Below, piece after piece: positions 1-7,706 of a DNA stretch of 8,233 bases. The notes below the pieces were generated by a model. That model worked only from the letters and a program-made list of their open reading frames with translations. It searched no databases and had not been told where the DNA came from. Source of the DNA: Clostridiales bacterium UBA5446 (GTDB lineage: Bacteria; Bacillota; Clostridia; Oscillospirales; Oscillospiraceae); assembly GCA_002427465.1 (NCBI GenBank), contig DIRC01000009.1, forward strand, positions 2,961 to 11,193, given 5' to 3'. Each line of letters opens with the position of its first letter. The first letter of the stretch is position 1. Position numbers and translations under genes: made by a program.

Positions 1-1
1 T

Positions 2-1801
2 GCGGTCGCGGCTGGCAAGGCGCTCGTGGATATGACGGTGGAAGCCGCCGCTTACGCTGATGAAATGCTTACGCAGTCTACAGTCACCGGCATGAGCGTG
101 GAGAGCCTGCAAGCCTACTCCTACGCTGCCGACCTTGTGGACGTTTCCCTTGACACCCTCACTGGCTCGATGGCAAAAAACGTCAAGTCGATGGCGAATG
201 CTGCCGACGGTTCTGCAAAATATGCGGATGCCTACGCGCAGCTCGGCGTATCGGTTACCGATGCCAATGGCAATCTGCGAGATAGCGAGGAGGTCTATTG
301 GGAGGTAATCGACGCGCTTGGCGGCATATCGAATGAAACCGAGCGTGACGCCCTCGCTATGCAGCTATTCGGCAAATCAGCACAAGACCTGAATCCGCTC
401 ATCGCGCAAGGCTCAGAAGGTATTGCGGCGCTGACTGATGAAGCAAAGCGCATGGGTGCGGTGCTTTCCGAAGAAACCATCGCCAAACTGGGCGCATTCG
501 ATGATTCCGTTCAGCGTTTGAAGCAAGGCTCAGAAGCGGCAAAGCGTGTTATGGGTACGGTGCTTTTACCGCAGCTCCAAGACCTCGCGGACGACGGCAC
601 GAAGCTGCTGGGTGAGTTTACCTCCGGGCTGGTCGAAGCCGGAGATGACTTTGATAAAATCAGCGAAGTCATCGGCAACACGGTCGGCGGGCTGGCGAAC
701 ATGATTATGGAACACCTGCCGAAAATCATTCAGGTGGGCATGGACATCGTCATGGCTATCGGAAAAGCCATCGTGGAAAATCTCCCAACGCTGGTGGAGT
801 GCGCTTCTTCTATTATCATGACACTGGTGGAGGGGCTTGTGGAAGCACTTCCGGCTATCACGGACAGCGCCGTTCAGCTTGTTATGACGCTGGTTCAAGG
901 CATCATTGACAACCTTCCCGCCATCGTTGAAGCAGCAATCAATATGATAGTCACCCTCGCTATGGGCATCGCGGATGCGCTGCCGGAACTGATACCCTCC
1001 ATCGTGGAGGCTGTCATCCTCATCTGTCAGGTGCTGCTCGACAATATGGACAAAATCCTCGAAGCCGCCTTTGCCATCATCAAGGGTCTGGCGGAGGGGC
1101 TGCTGAATGCGCTGCCCAAGCTCGTGGAGGCTCTGCCCGAAATCATCACCACAATCATCAATTTCATAACGGATAACCTGCCTGCCATTATTGAGATGGG
1201 CATTGAGCTTATCGTTCAGCTTGCGGTCGGGCTAATTCAAGCAATCCCGCAGCTGGTAGTGGCACTACCGCAAATCATCGCTGCCATCGTGCAGGGAATC
1301 GGGCAGGCGGTCGGTGCGGTCTTTGAAATCGGCAAGAACATAGTTTCGGGACTCTGGCAAGGCATACAGTCGCTTGCCTCGTGGCTGTGGGACAAGGTGT
1401 CGGGCTGGATTTCGTCCATCTGGGACGGTATCTGTGACTTCTTCGGCATCCACTCTCCGTCAAAGGAGATGGGCTGGATCGGCAAGATGATGGTCGAGGG
1501 CCTTGCCGGTTCTATCGACAGCAACGGCAAGGATGCGGTAAGCGCCGTGACCGATATGGCAAAGGATATCGACGGTGCGATGAAAGACCTCGCGGGAGAT
1601 ATGGAAACCGCTCTGCCGACAGATTTCAAGCTGAATGTAGACACAGACATCGGCAAGGTTGCAAACGACAGCGTCGTCGATGTAAAGAAAACCGTGGAGC
1701 ACACCGGCGTTATCCGTGTGGAGGGTATCAATTCCGAGGGCGAGATGGCGTCGGTCGTAGACCTCATTATCAATCAGCTCAGACAGGAGGTGCGTGTATG
1801 A
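2..1801 (+). CDS. Phage tail tape measure protein, C-terminal part (5' partial)
   Basis: The tape measure sets tail length and lies inside the tail tube before DNA ejection. The frame is open to the left edge, so the start lies outside the window; the GTG at 26 is internal. Residue numbers here count from 26. Residues 1-225 are a polar, Ala-rich helical region typical of the TP901-type tape measure core, including DALAMQLFGKSAQDLNPLI. Residues 231-428 are nine hydrophobic 22-residue repeats with a Leu-Pro pair at the start of most copies. After an amphipathic Trp-rich stretch comes the classic C-terminal signature FFGIHSPSKEM followed by IGKMMVEGLAGSI, seen in many phage tape measures. The stop overlaps the next start by 4 bp (ATGA), and the SD AGGAGG at 1785-1790 lies inside this gene. 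The hydrophobic repeats could be mistaken for membrane spans, but the C-terminal signature and gene context support a tape measure. Confidence 0.93.
   Translation, partial: AVAAGKALVDMTVEAAAYADEMLTQSTVTGMSVESLQAYSYAADLVDVSLDTLTGSMAKNVKSMANAADGSAKYADAYAQLGVSVTDANGNLRDSEEVYWEVIDALGGISNETERDALAMQLFGKSAQDLNPLIAQGSEGIAALTDEAKRMGAVLSEETIAKLGAFDDSVQRLKQGSEAAKRVMGTVLLPQLQDLADDGTKLLGEFTSGLVEAGDDFDKISEVIGNTVGGLANMIMEHLPKIIQVGMDIVMAIGKAIVENLPTLVECASSIIMTLVEGLVEALPAITDSAVQLVMTLVQGIIDNLPAIVEAAINMIVTLAMGIADALPELIPSIVEAVILICQVLLDNMDKILEAAFAIIKGLAEGLLNALPKLVEALPEIITTIINFITDNLPAIIEMGIELIVQLAVGLIQAIPQLVVALPQIIAAIVQGIGQAVGAVFEIGKNIVSGLWQGIQSLASWLWDKVSGWISSIWDGICDFFGIHSPSKEMGWIGKMMVEGLAGSIDSNGKDAVSAVTDMAKDIDGAMKDLAGDMETALPTDFKLNVDTDIGKVANDSVVDVKKTVEHTGVIRVEGINSEGEMASVVDLIINQLRQEVRV
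716..1309 (+). repeat. Nine tandem 22-codon repeats in the tape measure gene
   Basis: Translation gives nine consecutive units of exactly 22 residues (66 nt each) without any indel. Most begin with Leu-Pro and follow the pattern LPxIVExxxxIIxxLxxGIxxA. Example first halves are LPTLVECASSII, LPAIVEAAINMI and LPAIIEMGIELI. The sixth copy begins Met-Asp and the ninth Ile-Pro. DNA identity between copies is low, so the repeat is old and is held at the protein level. Each unit probably forms one or two hydrophobic helical turns ending at the proline, giving a regular rod-like segment. Confidence 0.85.
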
Positions 1802-2145
1802 GTTATTTGAAAAACGCTGACACGAATACGCTCATCACGCGCTTCGTGTCGTTCCGAAAGACGCAGGAGATCATTCGCACGGTGCAGACGGCGCTGGATG
1901 GGACGGAATACCTCACCCGCTTTGGCGCTCCGACCGTGCATTACGAGCTGACGCTCTATGTTGACGAAGCCGGAAAAGCCCTGCTGATGAGCGCGGAGGA
2001 TAGTGTTTCGCTGTTGGAATGCACGGTAAAACAGGGCGTATTTACCGGCAGGATCGTAGAGCTTGGTGACTTTGAATATCTCGCGGCGGGCTGGTACAAG
2101 GTTGAAGCCACCCTTGCCGCTGTAAGCGAGGTGAGCGAACCATGA
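1798..2145 (+). CDS. Small phage tail-region protein of unknown function
   Basis: This 115-aa protein has no motif I can name. It starts MSYLKNADTNTL; alternating hydrophobic and polar stretches (HYELTLYVDEAG, CTVKQGVFTGRIVEL, AGWYKVEATLAAV) suggest a mostly beta fold. It has no signal peptide or membrane segment. The ATG overlaps the tape measure stop (ATGA), with AGGAGG 7 bp upstream, so translation is probably coupled. Its stop overlaps the next start in the same way. The position directly after the tape measure is where distal tail (Dit) or tail-completion proteins usually lie. At 115 aa it is much shorter than a typical Dit of over 200 aa, so a small baseplate adaptor is the most one can infer. 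That role rests on position only. Confidence 0.7.
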   Translation: MSYLKNADTNTLITRFVSFRKTQEIIRTVQTALDGTEYLTRFGAPTVHYELTLYVDEAGKALLMSAEDSVSLLECTVKQGVFTGRIVELGDFEYLAAGWYKVEATLAAVSEVSEP

Positions 2146-3545
2146 GAAGTATCCCCGCCGCACTCAAGGAAAAGCTGAAAAATCAGTTCAAGGTGGAAAG
2201 TACCGACAGTATGGCAAAGCTCCGCGTCGTGGCGACGCAGACCTCGGTCAATTCTTTGCTGTCGGAGCCCATTCACGAGGACATTGCTCCGGCGCTTGGA
2301 GATGTCGCCGTTCGGCAGATGTCTGGAGATAAAGACCTCTCTCTTGCTTACGCGCTCTGTCTGGATGACGGTATCGCCACCATGTATATGCGTAAGTTCC
2401 CGGCGGGCTTCGATTACAAGTGGGAGCAGCAGTTCGTATTCGGCAGAGCGTCTGACGTGGCGCTGGAGTATAACGGCACGTGGGAAATGAATGCCGCACA
2501 GGAATGGTACTATCTCGAAACCGACGAGTTCCCATATATCTTCTTTGTCCGCGACGGGAATCTCTATGTGCAGTATTGGCGAGACGATTCTACGCGGGCA
2601 CTTCTGGCAGCGGGCGTGTCGCAGATATCCGCCTGCAAGGGCTGGCAATCGAGCGTGGATATCGACCTTGACCAAGGGCTTATCATCGGCTATATCCGTG
2701 AAGGACGTGTGTATTACCGCGCCCTCTGCTGCCAGTCGGACGGCTCATATATCTGGGAGACGGAGCACGAGGTGACGACGCTCGGCACAGGCAATACAAC
2801 GCTTTCGGTTATCCGCACCAACGATTTCCGCGTCGGTTTTCTTACGCAGAACAGCGGCAATATGCTGCTGACGCTGACACACCGCAACTACGCCGGAATG
2901 AGCGTAAGGCCGGAGTCCATGCATATCAACACGGCAAATGCGAGGATGCCGCTGCCGGATATTACACGAAAATACGGAAGCACAAGGGAAACGGCGGGAA
3001 TTGCAGCGCTCTTGCCCTACGGAATCATTGATACGGCGGACAGCGGTGAGCTTGAAGTCACTGGAATAGAAAAGCTGAATCGCGACGAGGGCTTCGCCTG
3101 CTATGGCTTCAAGGTGTTTGTGAGCCGCCCTGTTTATGGAACGCCGGACGCTTCCTTTCTGGAGGGCTGCAAGCTGTCGGTGAGTGGCGTTACCGTGGCG
3201 TCTTGCGACTACGATGCTGCGCTGCAAGCCTTCGTTTTATACACAAGCGCGGATATCCGCAGGACGCTGGAGGTCACGGTTACGATTCCAACGCACCGGC
3301 GTCTGTGGTATTACAAGCACCATGAGCAGCGCTGGTTTCTACCGGCATTGACCTATGTCGCCTCGGCAGAAACTATTCGTCACGATGCTTACGCTCATGA
3401 TACCATTACGGTTTCTACGCTGAATGCAAGAATGTGGATTGACGACGCGGTGTTTACGAGTCTGTTCGACGAACCGAGCACGGCTGCCATTACGATATCG
3501 TCGGCAAGCATGGAACTGAAGCCGGTATCCACCTTGCCGATTTAA
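2142..3545 (+). CDS. Phage tail/baseplate protein with beta-propeller-like repeats
   Basis: A 467-aa protein starting MRSIPAALKEKLK, a start style I associate with baseplate-region proteins of Gram-positive phages. After a short helical N-terminus, residues about 65-250 hold four similar strand pairs: LSLAYALCLDDGIATMYMR (65-83), PYIFFVRDGNLYVQYW (130-145), DQGLIIGYIREGRVYYRA (177-194) and LSVIRTNDFRVGFL followed by NMLLTLTHR (221-248). The recurring hydrophobic strand, turn with D/N-G, and aromatic strand, spaced about 45-65 residues, resemble blades of a BNR or sialidase-like propeller. I see no catalytic sialidase motif. The C-terminal part (from about 300) has beta-sandwich-like segments such as GELEVTGIEKL and LEVTVTIPTHR. 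The start overlaps the upstream stop by 4 bp, with GAGGTGAG at 2128-2135 as SD. It is likely a structural or receptor-contacting part of the tail tip; the exact role is inferred. Confidence 0.75.
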   Translation: MRSIPAALKEKLKNQFKVESTDSMAKLRVVATQTSVNSLLSEPIHEDIAPALGDVAVRQMSGDKDLSLAYALCLDDGIATMYMRKFPAGFDYKWEQQFVFGRASDVALEYNGTWEMNAAQEWYYLETDEFPYIFFVRDGNLYVQYWRDDSTRALLAAGVSQISACKGWQSSVDIDLDQGLIIGYIREGRVYYRALCCQSDGSYIWETEHEVTTLGTGNTTLSVIRTNDFRVGFLTQNSGNMLLTLTHRNYAGMSVRPESMHINTANARMPLPDITRKYGSTRETAGIAALLPYGIIDTADSGELEVTGIEKLNRDEGFACYGFKVFVSRPVYGTPDASFLEGCKLSVSGVTVASCDYDAALQAFVLYTSADIRRTLEVTVTIPTHRRLWYYKHHEQRWFLPALTYVASAETIRHDAYAHDTITVSTLNARMWIDDAVFTSLFDEPSTAAITISSASMELKPVSTLPI

Positions 3546-3561
3546 TAGGAGGTTTTCATAT

Positions 3562-5157
3562 ATGCAGGCAAAAGAAAAAGTGCTTCTGCACAACAAATTT
3601 GAAGTGAAGGTCGTGGATGCGCAGACAGGCAAAACGAAGCAGACGGCTTTCGCCTACAATGTCATTCTGAACTACTACTTTAGCTCAAGATTGACTGGCT
3701 CTCCGCTTGGAGTGAGCGCCGATCTGCTTCGGTATATCGCGCTCGGCACAGGTACGGGCACTCCGGCAATCACCGACACGGCTCTTTTTACGCATCTGAC
3801 ACGAAAAAGCGTCACCACACTGGAAACCGTATATGAATATCCGACTTCTCATATCACCAAGCAGATCAAGCTGGAAGCCACCGAATGCAACGGCAGCAAC
3901 ATAACGGAGGTCGGCTTAGAAGGATATTACAGCGGTACCTGGTCCAGCTATTATTACCTGATGACCCATGCCATGCTGCAGGATTCCGAGGGCAACCAGA
4001 TCGCTATTGCAAAAACCGACGTTGATGTGGTTTACATTACTGCGACCTTCTATGCCACCTATACGCCGTCCGGTTTTGGTACGGACGCGATTTATCCGAT
4101 CGCCGAAAACAACTATCTTGTTCGCTGGCTGCTTACGGGCGGCTATGACAGCACGATCCGCTTTGGCAGATATGCGCTGGAGTATTCGTCTGAGCTGACG
4201 ACCAAATATACAAGCTCCAAGTCCTATTCCCTCAGTGGGACCGGCAGCATGACCACTTTACAGCTTGATTTGCCGGTTACGACATTCCTCGACGCGGAAT
4301 GCAATAACCGCATCGTGAAGCACCTCGGCATCGCGGGCTTCGGAGCGTTCACCTTTCCCAATCACGAGGTGTTCCCACCATATCCGGTCGAGCATCTGGT
4401 CATTGGCGAGGGCGACGGCGCGACTACGGAATTCAATATTAAGTGCCCGTTGATACAGGCAGGTACGCCGCGCGTGTTCGTCAACGACGTGGAACTGACG
4501 GCTGGGACGGATTTCACCGTCGACTGCGAGAGCAACTGCGGCGACTGGTACGAAAATTATCACAGCGCCGCGCTGACGACAAAGGACGACAACGTACAGT
4601 TTGGCAATCTTAAAGAGCTGACGCCTACTACCAGCACCTATACCTATTATGACCCTCTGGCATGGTGGAACTGCGGAGGAGTGCAGAAATATCCAGCTTC
4701 CTGCTCTATCACTGCGGAAAAGCCGATATGGATCGACTTCCTCTCGGCGAAGGAGTGCAACCGGCTGAAAATCAATCCGATTACTGTGCCTTCCTCTCAG
4801 ATAGACAATCTGGTGATCGAGTATTCGGCAGACAACATTAACTGGACTGCGGTGGCATATACCAGAGCCGAACAGGTATGGTCGTGGGAAACAGTTTCAG
4901 CGCGGTATTGGCGCGTATACATTCCAAACTATACCTGGTCGTATTCGATTTACAGCAACTACAACTCTGTTACCGAGCGAGACGGGCTATCCTATCGCTG
5001 CACCTTCTTCCTTGGAAAGACGGCGCCCGGTTTGAAGCTCACAAATCCGCCCGCCGCCGGAGAGACGATTGAGGCGAGCTACGCCATCGAATATCCGTTC
5101 AAGACCGCGAACAATCTGCTGCGCTTTACCTGCTCGATTCAGCTTCAAAGGGGGTAA
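3562..5157 (+). CDS. Phage tail fibre-like protein with discoidin-like (F5/8C) segment
   Basis: A 531-aa protein, probably a host-recognition fibre or tip protein. The start is fixed by AGGAGG at 3547-3552, 9 bp before the ATG and 16 bp after the previous stop. Residues 1-80 hold a fibre-type N-terminus with YIALGTGTGTPAITDTALF (58-76). Residues 284-322 begin a common phage beta module (GDGATTEFNI, then VFVNDVELTAGTDFTVD). Its expected last strand, LTNPPAAGETIEASYAIEY, appears only at about 493-511. Between them, residues about 345-465 look like an F5/8C galactose-binding sandwich: IWIDFLSAKECNRLKI (389-404), IDNLVIEYSADNINWTAVAY (414-433) and ARYWRVYIPNY (447-457). Such domains often bind sugars or cell surfaces, so adsorption is a reasonable inference. 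Tyr and Trp are unusually frequent in this stretch. No peptidase or glycosidase active site is visible. Confidence 0.78.
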   Translation: MQAKEKVLLHNKFEVKVVDAQTGKTKQTAFAYNVILNYYFSSRLTGSPLGVSADLLRYIALGTGTGTPAITDTALFTHLTRKSVTTLETVYEYPTSHITKQIKLEATECNGSNITEVGLEGYYSGTWSSYYYLMTHAMLQDSEGNQIAIAKTDVDVVYITATFYATYTPSGFGTDAIYPIAENNYLVRWLLTGGYDSTIRFGRYALEYSSELTTKYTSSKSYSLSGTGSMTTLQLDLPVTTFLDAECNNRIVKHLGIAGFGAFTFPNHEVFPPYPVEHLVIGEGDGATTEFNIKCPLIQAGTPRVFVNDVELTAGTDFTVDCESNCGDWYENYHSAALTTKDDNVQFGNLKELTPTTSTYTYYDPLAWWNCGGVQKYPASCSITAEKPIWIDFLSAKECNRLKINPITVPSSQIDNLVIEYSADNINWTAVAYTRAEQVWSWETVSARYWRVYIPNYTWSYSIYSNYNSVTERDGLSYRCTFFLGKTAPGLKLTNPPAAGETIEASYAIEYPFKTANNLLRFTCSIQLQRG

Positions 5158-5161
5158 TCGC

Positions 5162-6493
5162 ATGACGCTCACCTTTGAATACACCATGAATATTGGCGCG
5201 GGGCTATATCCGCAGGCGATTCACTCGAAAGACAATCTCCTGCGGATTTTCTATCTCACGCCGGAGCAGACGGTGTCCGGCTTGATTGCCGACCCTGTGT
5301 TGGGACTGTATGCCGACCTTGCCTTTGAGAGCAAGGGACGAGCCTCGCCGGACGATGCAGTTTCACTGCCAAGCCTCAAGCGCGTGGCGCATTACGGCGG
5401 CTATGGCTTTTGGAGTGCCGAGGGCGACCACCGTTTTGTTATGTTCATGATGCCGACGGATATTTCAAAAGCCTTCATCGATGGCTCGGCGGGCTTCAGC
5501 ATCGGCAGCGAGGTTTCGCAGCTGTCCTGTACGCTGCTCAATATACGCGGCGAACTGCTCAACCGATTTCGCGCGCTCGTTACGCCGGGTACGAAAATGG
5601 AGCTATATTTTACGCTTGGCAGCGCCGAGGAGGTCACGCTCGGCATCTTCTACATCGACCGCGCTTCTGTGTCCTACCCAGACGAGAAGGTATCGGTATC
5701 CGCGAGGAACGCCATAGGCAAGCTGCTGAAGGAGCAGACCTTTGACGAAAACACCACCTTTGAGGCTGGGGCGCTCATCGACAATATGACCGCCATCATG
5801 GAGCTTGCCGGTGTCGAGGACTACTTCGTTGGCGACAGCGGGAAGGCGTGGCGCTTGCGCTTTGATTCTGATGTGACGCTGCTGGACGGCTTGAAGCGCG
5901 TCATCTCGCTTTTGCCGGACTGGAAGATAGATGAAACGCAGAACGGCGCTGTTGGCGTAGCGGCGGCGACCGACCCGCGTTTTGACCAGCCGGGTGTTTT
6001 TTCCTTTGAGCGTGACAAGACCTGCTGGAGCTACAGCATTGAATATGACGATTCCGACGCGGCGAGCCGTGTTTGTGTGACCTGCAAGGAGCCTGCGAAC
6101 AAAGTTTATGCCGAGGTGCCCTTCGGAAAGTGGTGGATACAGCCCGCGCACAGGACGCTCTATGTTGAAGCCGCCGACGGCGCGTCGCTTTCAGAGCTTA
6201 CCGATATGGCGCAGGAGCTTGCGGAATCCATTGCCATTTCCGGGCGGCTGGAGAGCTTCGTGGGCATCTTCACGCCACAGCTCACGCTCGGCGACGAGGT
6301 GCATATTGAGGCTTCTGACGGCGGCGAGGAGGTTATCGGCACGGTGACCGATGTCACGCACAACTTTGGCAAGAGCGGCTTCTATACCTCGTTCACGGTT
6401 GACAGCGGCGGCAGAAAAGCCAAGTCCCGCTTGTCAGATCTGATTGGCAAAGCATCCGAAACGCCGAACACCAACGGCGTAGAAATTTATTAA
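5162..6493 (+). CDS. Putative phage tail hub protein (gpD/gp27/XkdQ-like)
   Basis: I chose ATG 5162 (443 aa, starting MTLTFEYTMNIGAG) because AAAGGGGG at 5147-5154 lies 7 bp before it and the previous gene ends at 5157. An in-frame start at 5069 would read 31 residues of the neighbouring gene in another frame. Tail hubs join tube and tip and carry the lytic or fibre parts. Residues about 115-190 match a hub-type beta-barrel: LSCTLLNIRGELLNRFRAL, then PGTKMELYFTLG and LGIFYIDRASVSYPDEKVSV. A helical part follows (ALIDNMTAIMELAGVEDYF). The C-terminus has GRLESFVGIFTPQLTLGDEV (361-380) and GTVTDVTHNFGKSGFYTSF, like the last barrel of gpD/XkdQ proteins, where the protein meets the tail tube. The first 100 residues are not part of that core and are unassigned. 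The family match is by pattern, not alignment; another baseplate protein with a similar fold remains possible. Confidence 0.72.
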   Translation: MTLTFEYTMNIGAGLYPQAIHSKDNLLRIFYLTPEQTVSGLIADPVLGLYADLAFESKGRASPDDAVSLPSLKRVAHYGGYGFWSAEGDHRFVMFMMPTDISKAFIDGSAGFSIGSEVSQLSCTLLNIRGELLNRFRALVTPGTKMELYFTLGSAEEVTLGIFYIDRASVSYPDEKVSVSARNAIGKLLKEQTFDENTTFEAGALIDNMTAIMELAGVEDYFVGDSGKAWRLRFDSDVTLLDGLKRVISLLPDWKIDETQNGAVGVAAATDPRFDQPGVFSFERDKTCWSYSIEYDDSDAASRVCVTCKEPANKVYAEVPFGKWWIQPAHRTLYVEAADGASLSELTDMAQELAESIAISGRLESFVGIFTPQLTLGDEVHIEASDGGEEVIGTVTDVTHNFGKSGFYTSFTVDSGGRKAKSRLSDLIGKASETPNTNGVEIY

Positions 6494-6509
6494 ACGGAGG
6501 AATAGCATC

Positions 6510-6923
6510 ATGAAAGAAATCTGGAACTGGATTCAAATTGTATTCGCAGCCATCGGAGGCGGCATCGGCTGGTTTCTCGGAGGAGCGGACGGCTTTCTCT
6601 ACGCACTCATCGCCTTTGTGGTCATTGACTACATCACGGGCGTCATGTGCGCGATTGTGGACAAAAAGCTCTCCAGCGAGGTCGGTTTCAAGGGCATCTG
6701 TAAAAAGGTGCTCATTTTTATTTTGGTGGGCGTAGGCAACATCATCGACGTGCAGGTACTGGGACAGGCTGGTGTGCTTCGCACGGCGGTTATTTTCTTC
6801 TACCTGTCCAACGAGGGTGTATCGCTATTGGAAAACGCCGGACATCTCGGCTTGCCCATTCCGGCAAAGCTGAAAGCGGTTCTGGAGCAGCTCCACGACC
6901 GCAGCGAGAAGGAGGACAAGTAA
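6510..6923 (+). CDS. Phage holin (holin_4 / toxin-secretion holin family)
   Basis: A 137-aa inner-membrane protein that forms lesions at a timed point so the endolysin reaches the wall. Hydrophobic segments lie at about residues 7-24, 28-50, 64-83 and 86-106. Family hallmarks are visible: Asp40 and Gly44 in VIDYITGVMCAIV, then the loop LSSEVGFKGICKK (54-66) and Asp80 after the third hydrophobic stretch. The C-terminus is short and charged (HDRSEKEDK), as expected for a cytoplasmic regulatory tail. The length fits the family's usual 130-150 aa. SD GGAGG at 6496-6500 is 9 bp before the ATG, 16 bp after the hub gene. The TAA is followed immediately by the amidase ATG, a typical lysis pair. Confidence 0.93.
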   Translation: MKEIWNWIQIVFAAIGGGIGWFLGGADGFLYALIAFVVIDYITGVMCAIVDKKLSSEVGFKGICKKVLIFILVGVGNIIDVQVLGQAGVLRTAVIFFYLSNEGVSLLENAGHLGLPIPAKLKAVLEQLHDRSEKEDK

Positions 6924-7646
6924 ATGAATCTGCACAAGCTCATTTTTATGAATAACGACTGCTACAAAGCCGGAAAAACTATGACGCCGAAGGGCATCAT
7001 GGTACATTCGACCGGTGCGAACAATCCCAATCTGAAACGCTATGTAGGACCCGACGACGGGCTGCTCGGCGTGAATCAGTACGGGAATCACTGGAATCAG
7101 CACATGGACAGGCAGGTGTGCGTCCACGCCTTTATTGGTAAGCTGAAGGACGGCTCGATTGCCACCTACCAGACGCTGCCGTGGAATATGGTCGGCTGGC
7201 ACAGCGGTTCTGGTTCGAAGGGCAACGCCAACTATCTCGGCTACATCGGTTTTGAAATCTGCGAGGACGGTTTGACCGATGCCGCGTATTTCAATAAGGT
7301 CTACGCCGAGGCGGTCGAGCTTTGCGTCTACCTATGCAAGCAATACAACCTGACGGAGAAGGACATCATCTGCCACAGTGAGGGACATAAGCTCGGCATC
7401 GCGTCCAATCACGGCGATGTGATGCACTGGTTCCCGAAGCACGGCAAGAGCATGGATACCTTCCGCGCGGCGGTCAAGACAGGGCTGGCGACGACGGAAA
7501 CAGAAACGCCCACAACGCCGACCACGTCGAAGAAATACTACCGCGTGCAGGTCGGCGCGTATTCCGTCAAGGCCAACGCCGACGCCATGCTCAAAAAGGT
7601 CAAGGCGGCGGGCTTCAGCGACGCGTTTATCAAGTACAGCGAATAA
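6924..7646 (+). CDS. Phage endolysin: N-acetylmuramoyl-L-alanine amidase (Amidase_2) with half SPOR unit
   Basis: This zinc enzyme cuts the amide bond between MurNAc and L-alanine of peptidoglycan. It has no signal peptide, so it should exit through the holin encoded directly upstream. Residues about 20-175 are the Amidase_2 domain. His28 in IMVHSTGANN is the first zinc ligand and His151 in IICHSEGH the likely second. Asp165 in NHGDVMHWFPKHG is the likely third, in place of the Cys found in many relatives. GWHSG (91-95) and YIGFEICED with Glu111 are conserved family segments. A Thr/Pro linker (190-202) leads to residues 203-240 (YYRVQVGAYSVKANADAMLK and on), one beta-alpha-beta half of a SPOR fold, which binds glycan strands. 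A full SPOR domain is about 70 residues, so this is half-length. SD AAGGAGG at 6909-6915 lies inside the holin gene. Confidence 0.95.
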   Translation: MNLHKLIFMNNDCYKAGKTMTPKGIMVHSTGANNPNLKRYVGPDDGLLGVNQYGNHWNQHMDRQVCVHAFIGKLKDGSIATYQTLPWNMVGWHSGSGSKGNANYLGYIGFEICEDGLTDAAYFNKVYAEAVELCVYLCKQYNLTEKDIICHSEGHKLGIASNHGDVMHWFPKHGKSMDTFRAAVKTGLATTETETPTTPTTSKKYYRVQVGAYSVKANADAMLKKVKAAGFSDAFIKYSE

Positions 7647-7683
7647 AGGATACGCTGTCACAGTGCGGAAGTCCATATACCAG

Positions 7684-7701
7684 AGGTCAAGTTGTTGACC
7701 T
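7684..7701. repeat. Short inverted repeat downstream of the endolysin gene
   Basis: AGGTCAA and TTGACCT form a perfect 7-bp stem with a GTTG loop, 37 bp after the amidase stop and 5 bp before the terminator stem. No U-tract follows it directly, so it is not a terminator alone. It could stabilise the 3' end of the late message or be a protein-binding palindrome; nothing here decides between them. Confidence 0.6.
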
Positions 7702-7706
7702 GCAGT

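Noticed and set aside
26..28. GTG as the start of the first gene
   Set aside because: The frame stays open to the left edge (AVAAGKAL precedes it), there is no SD, and a tape measure C-terminal part must have a long upstream region.
716..1309. Integral membrane protein with many spans
   Set aside because: The hydrophobic segments recur every 22 residues with Leu-Pro caps, and the protein ends in the GIHSPSKEM tape measure signature.
1956..2675. Long reverse-strand reading frame of 239 codons
   Set aside because: It runs antisense to two well-supported genes, has no SD, and its translation shows no family pattern.
3562..5157. Variable target of a diversity-generating retroelement
   Set aside because: No template repeat, reverse transcriptase or adenine-biased C-type lectin region is visible in the window.
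5069..5161. Longer hub start at ATG 5069
   Set aside because: It would overlap the fibre gene by 89 bp, lacks an SD, and its extra residues (MRRATPSNIRSRPRT...) look like a frame-shifted reading. The ATG at 5162 has AAAGGGGG well placed.
5603..6151. Reverse-strand reading frame of 182 codons
   Set aside because: It is antisense to the hub gene with arginine-rich, featureless translation, as expected of a shadow in GC-rich coding DNA.
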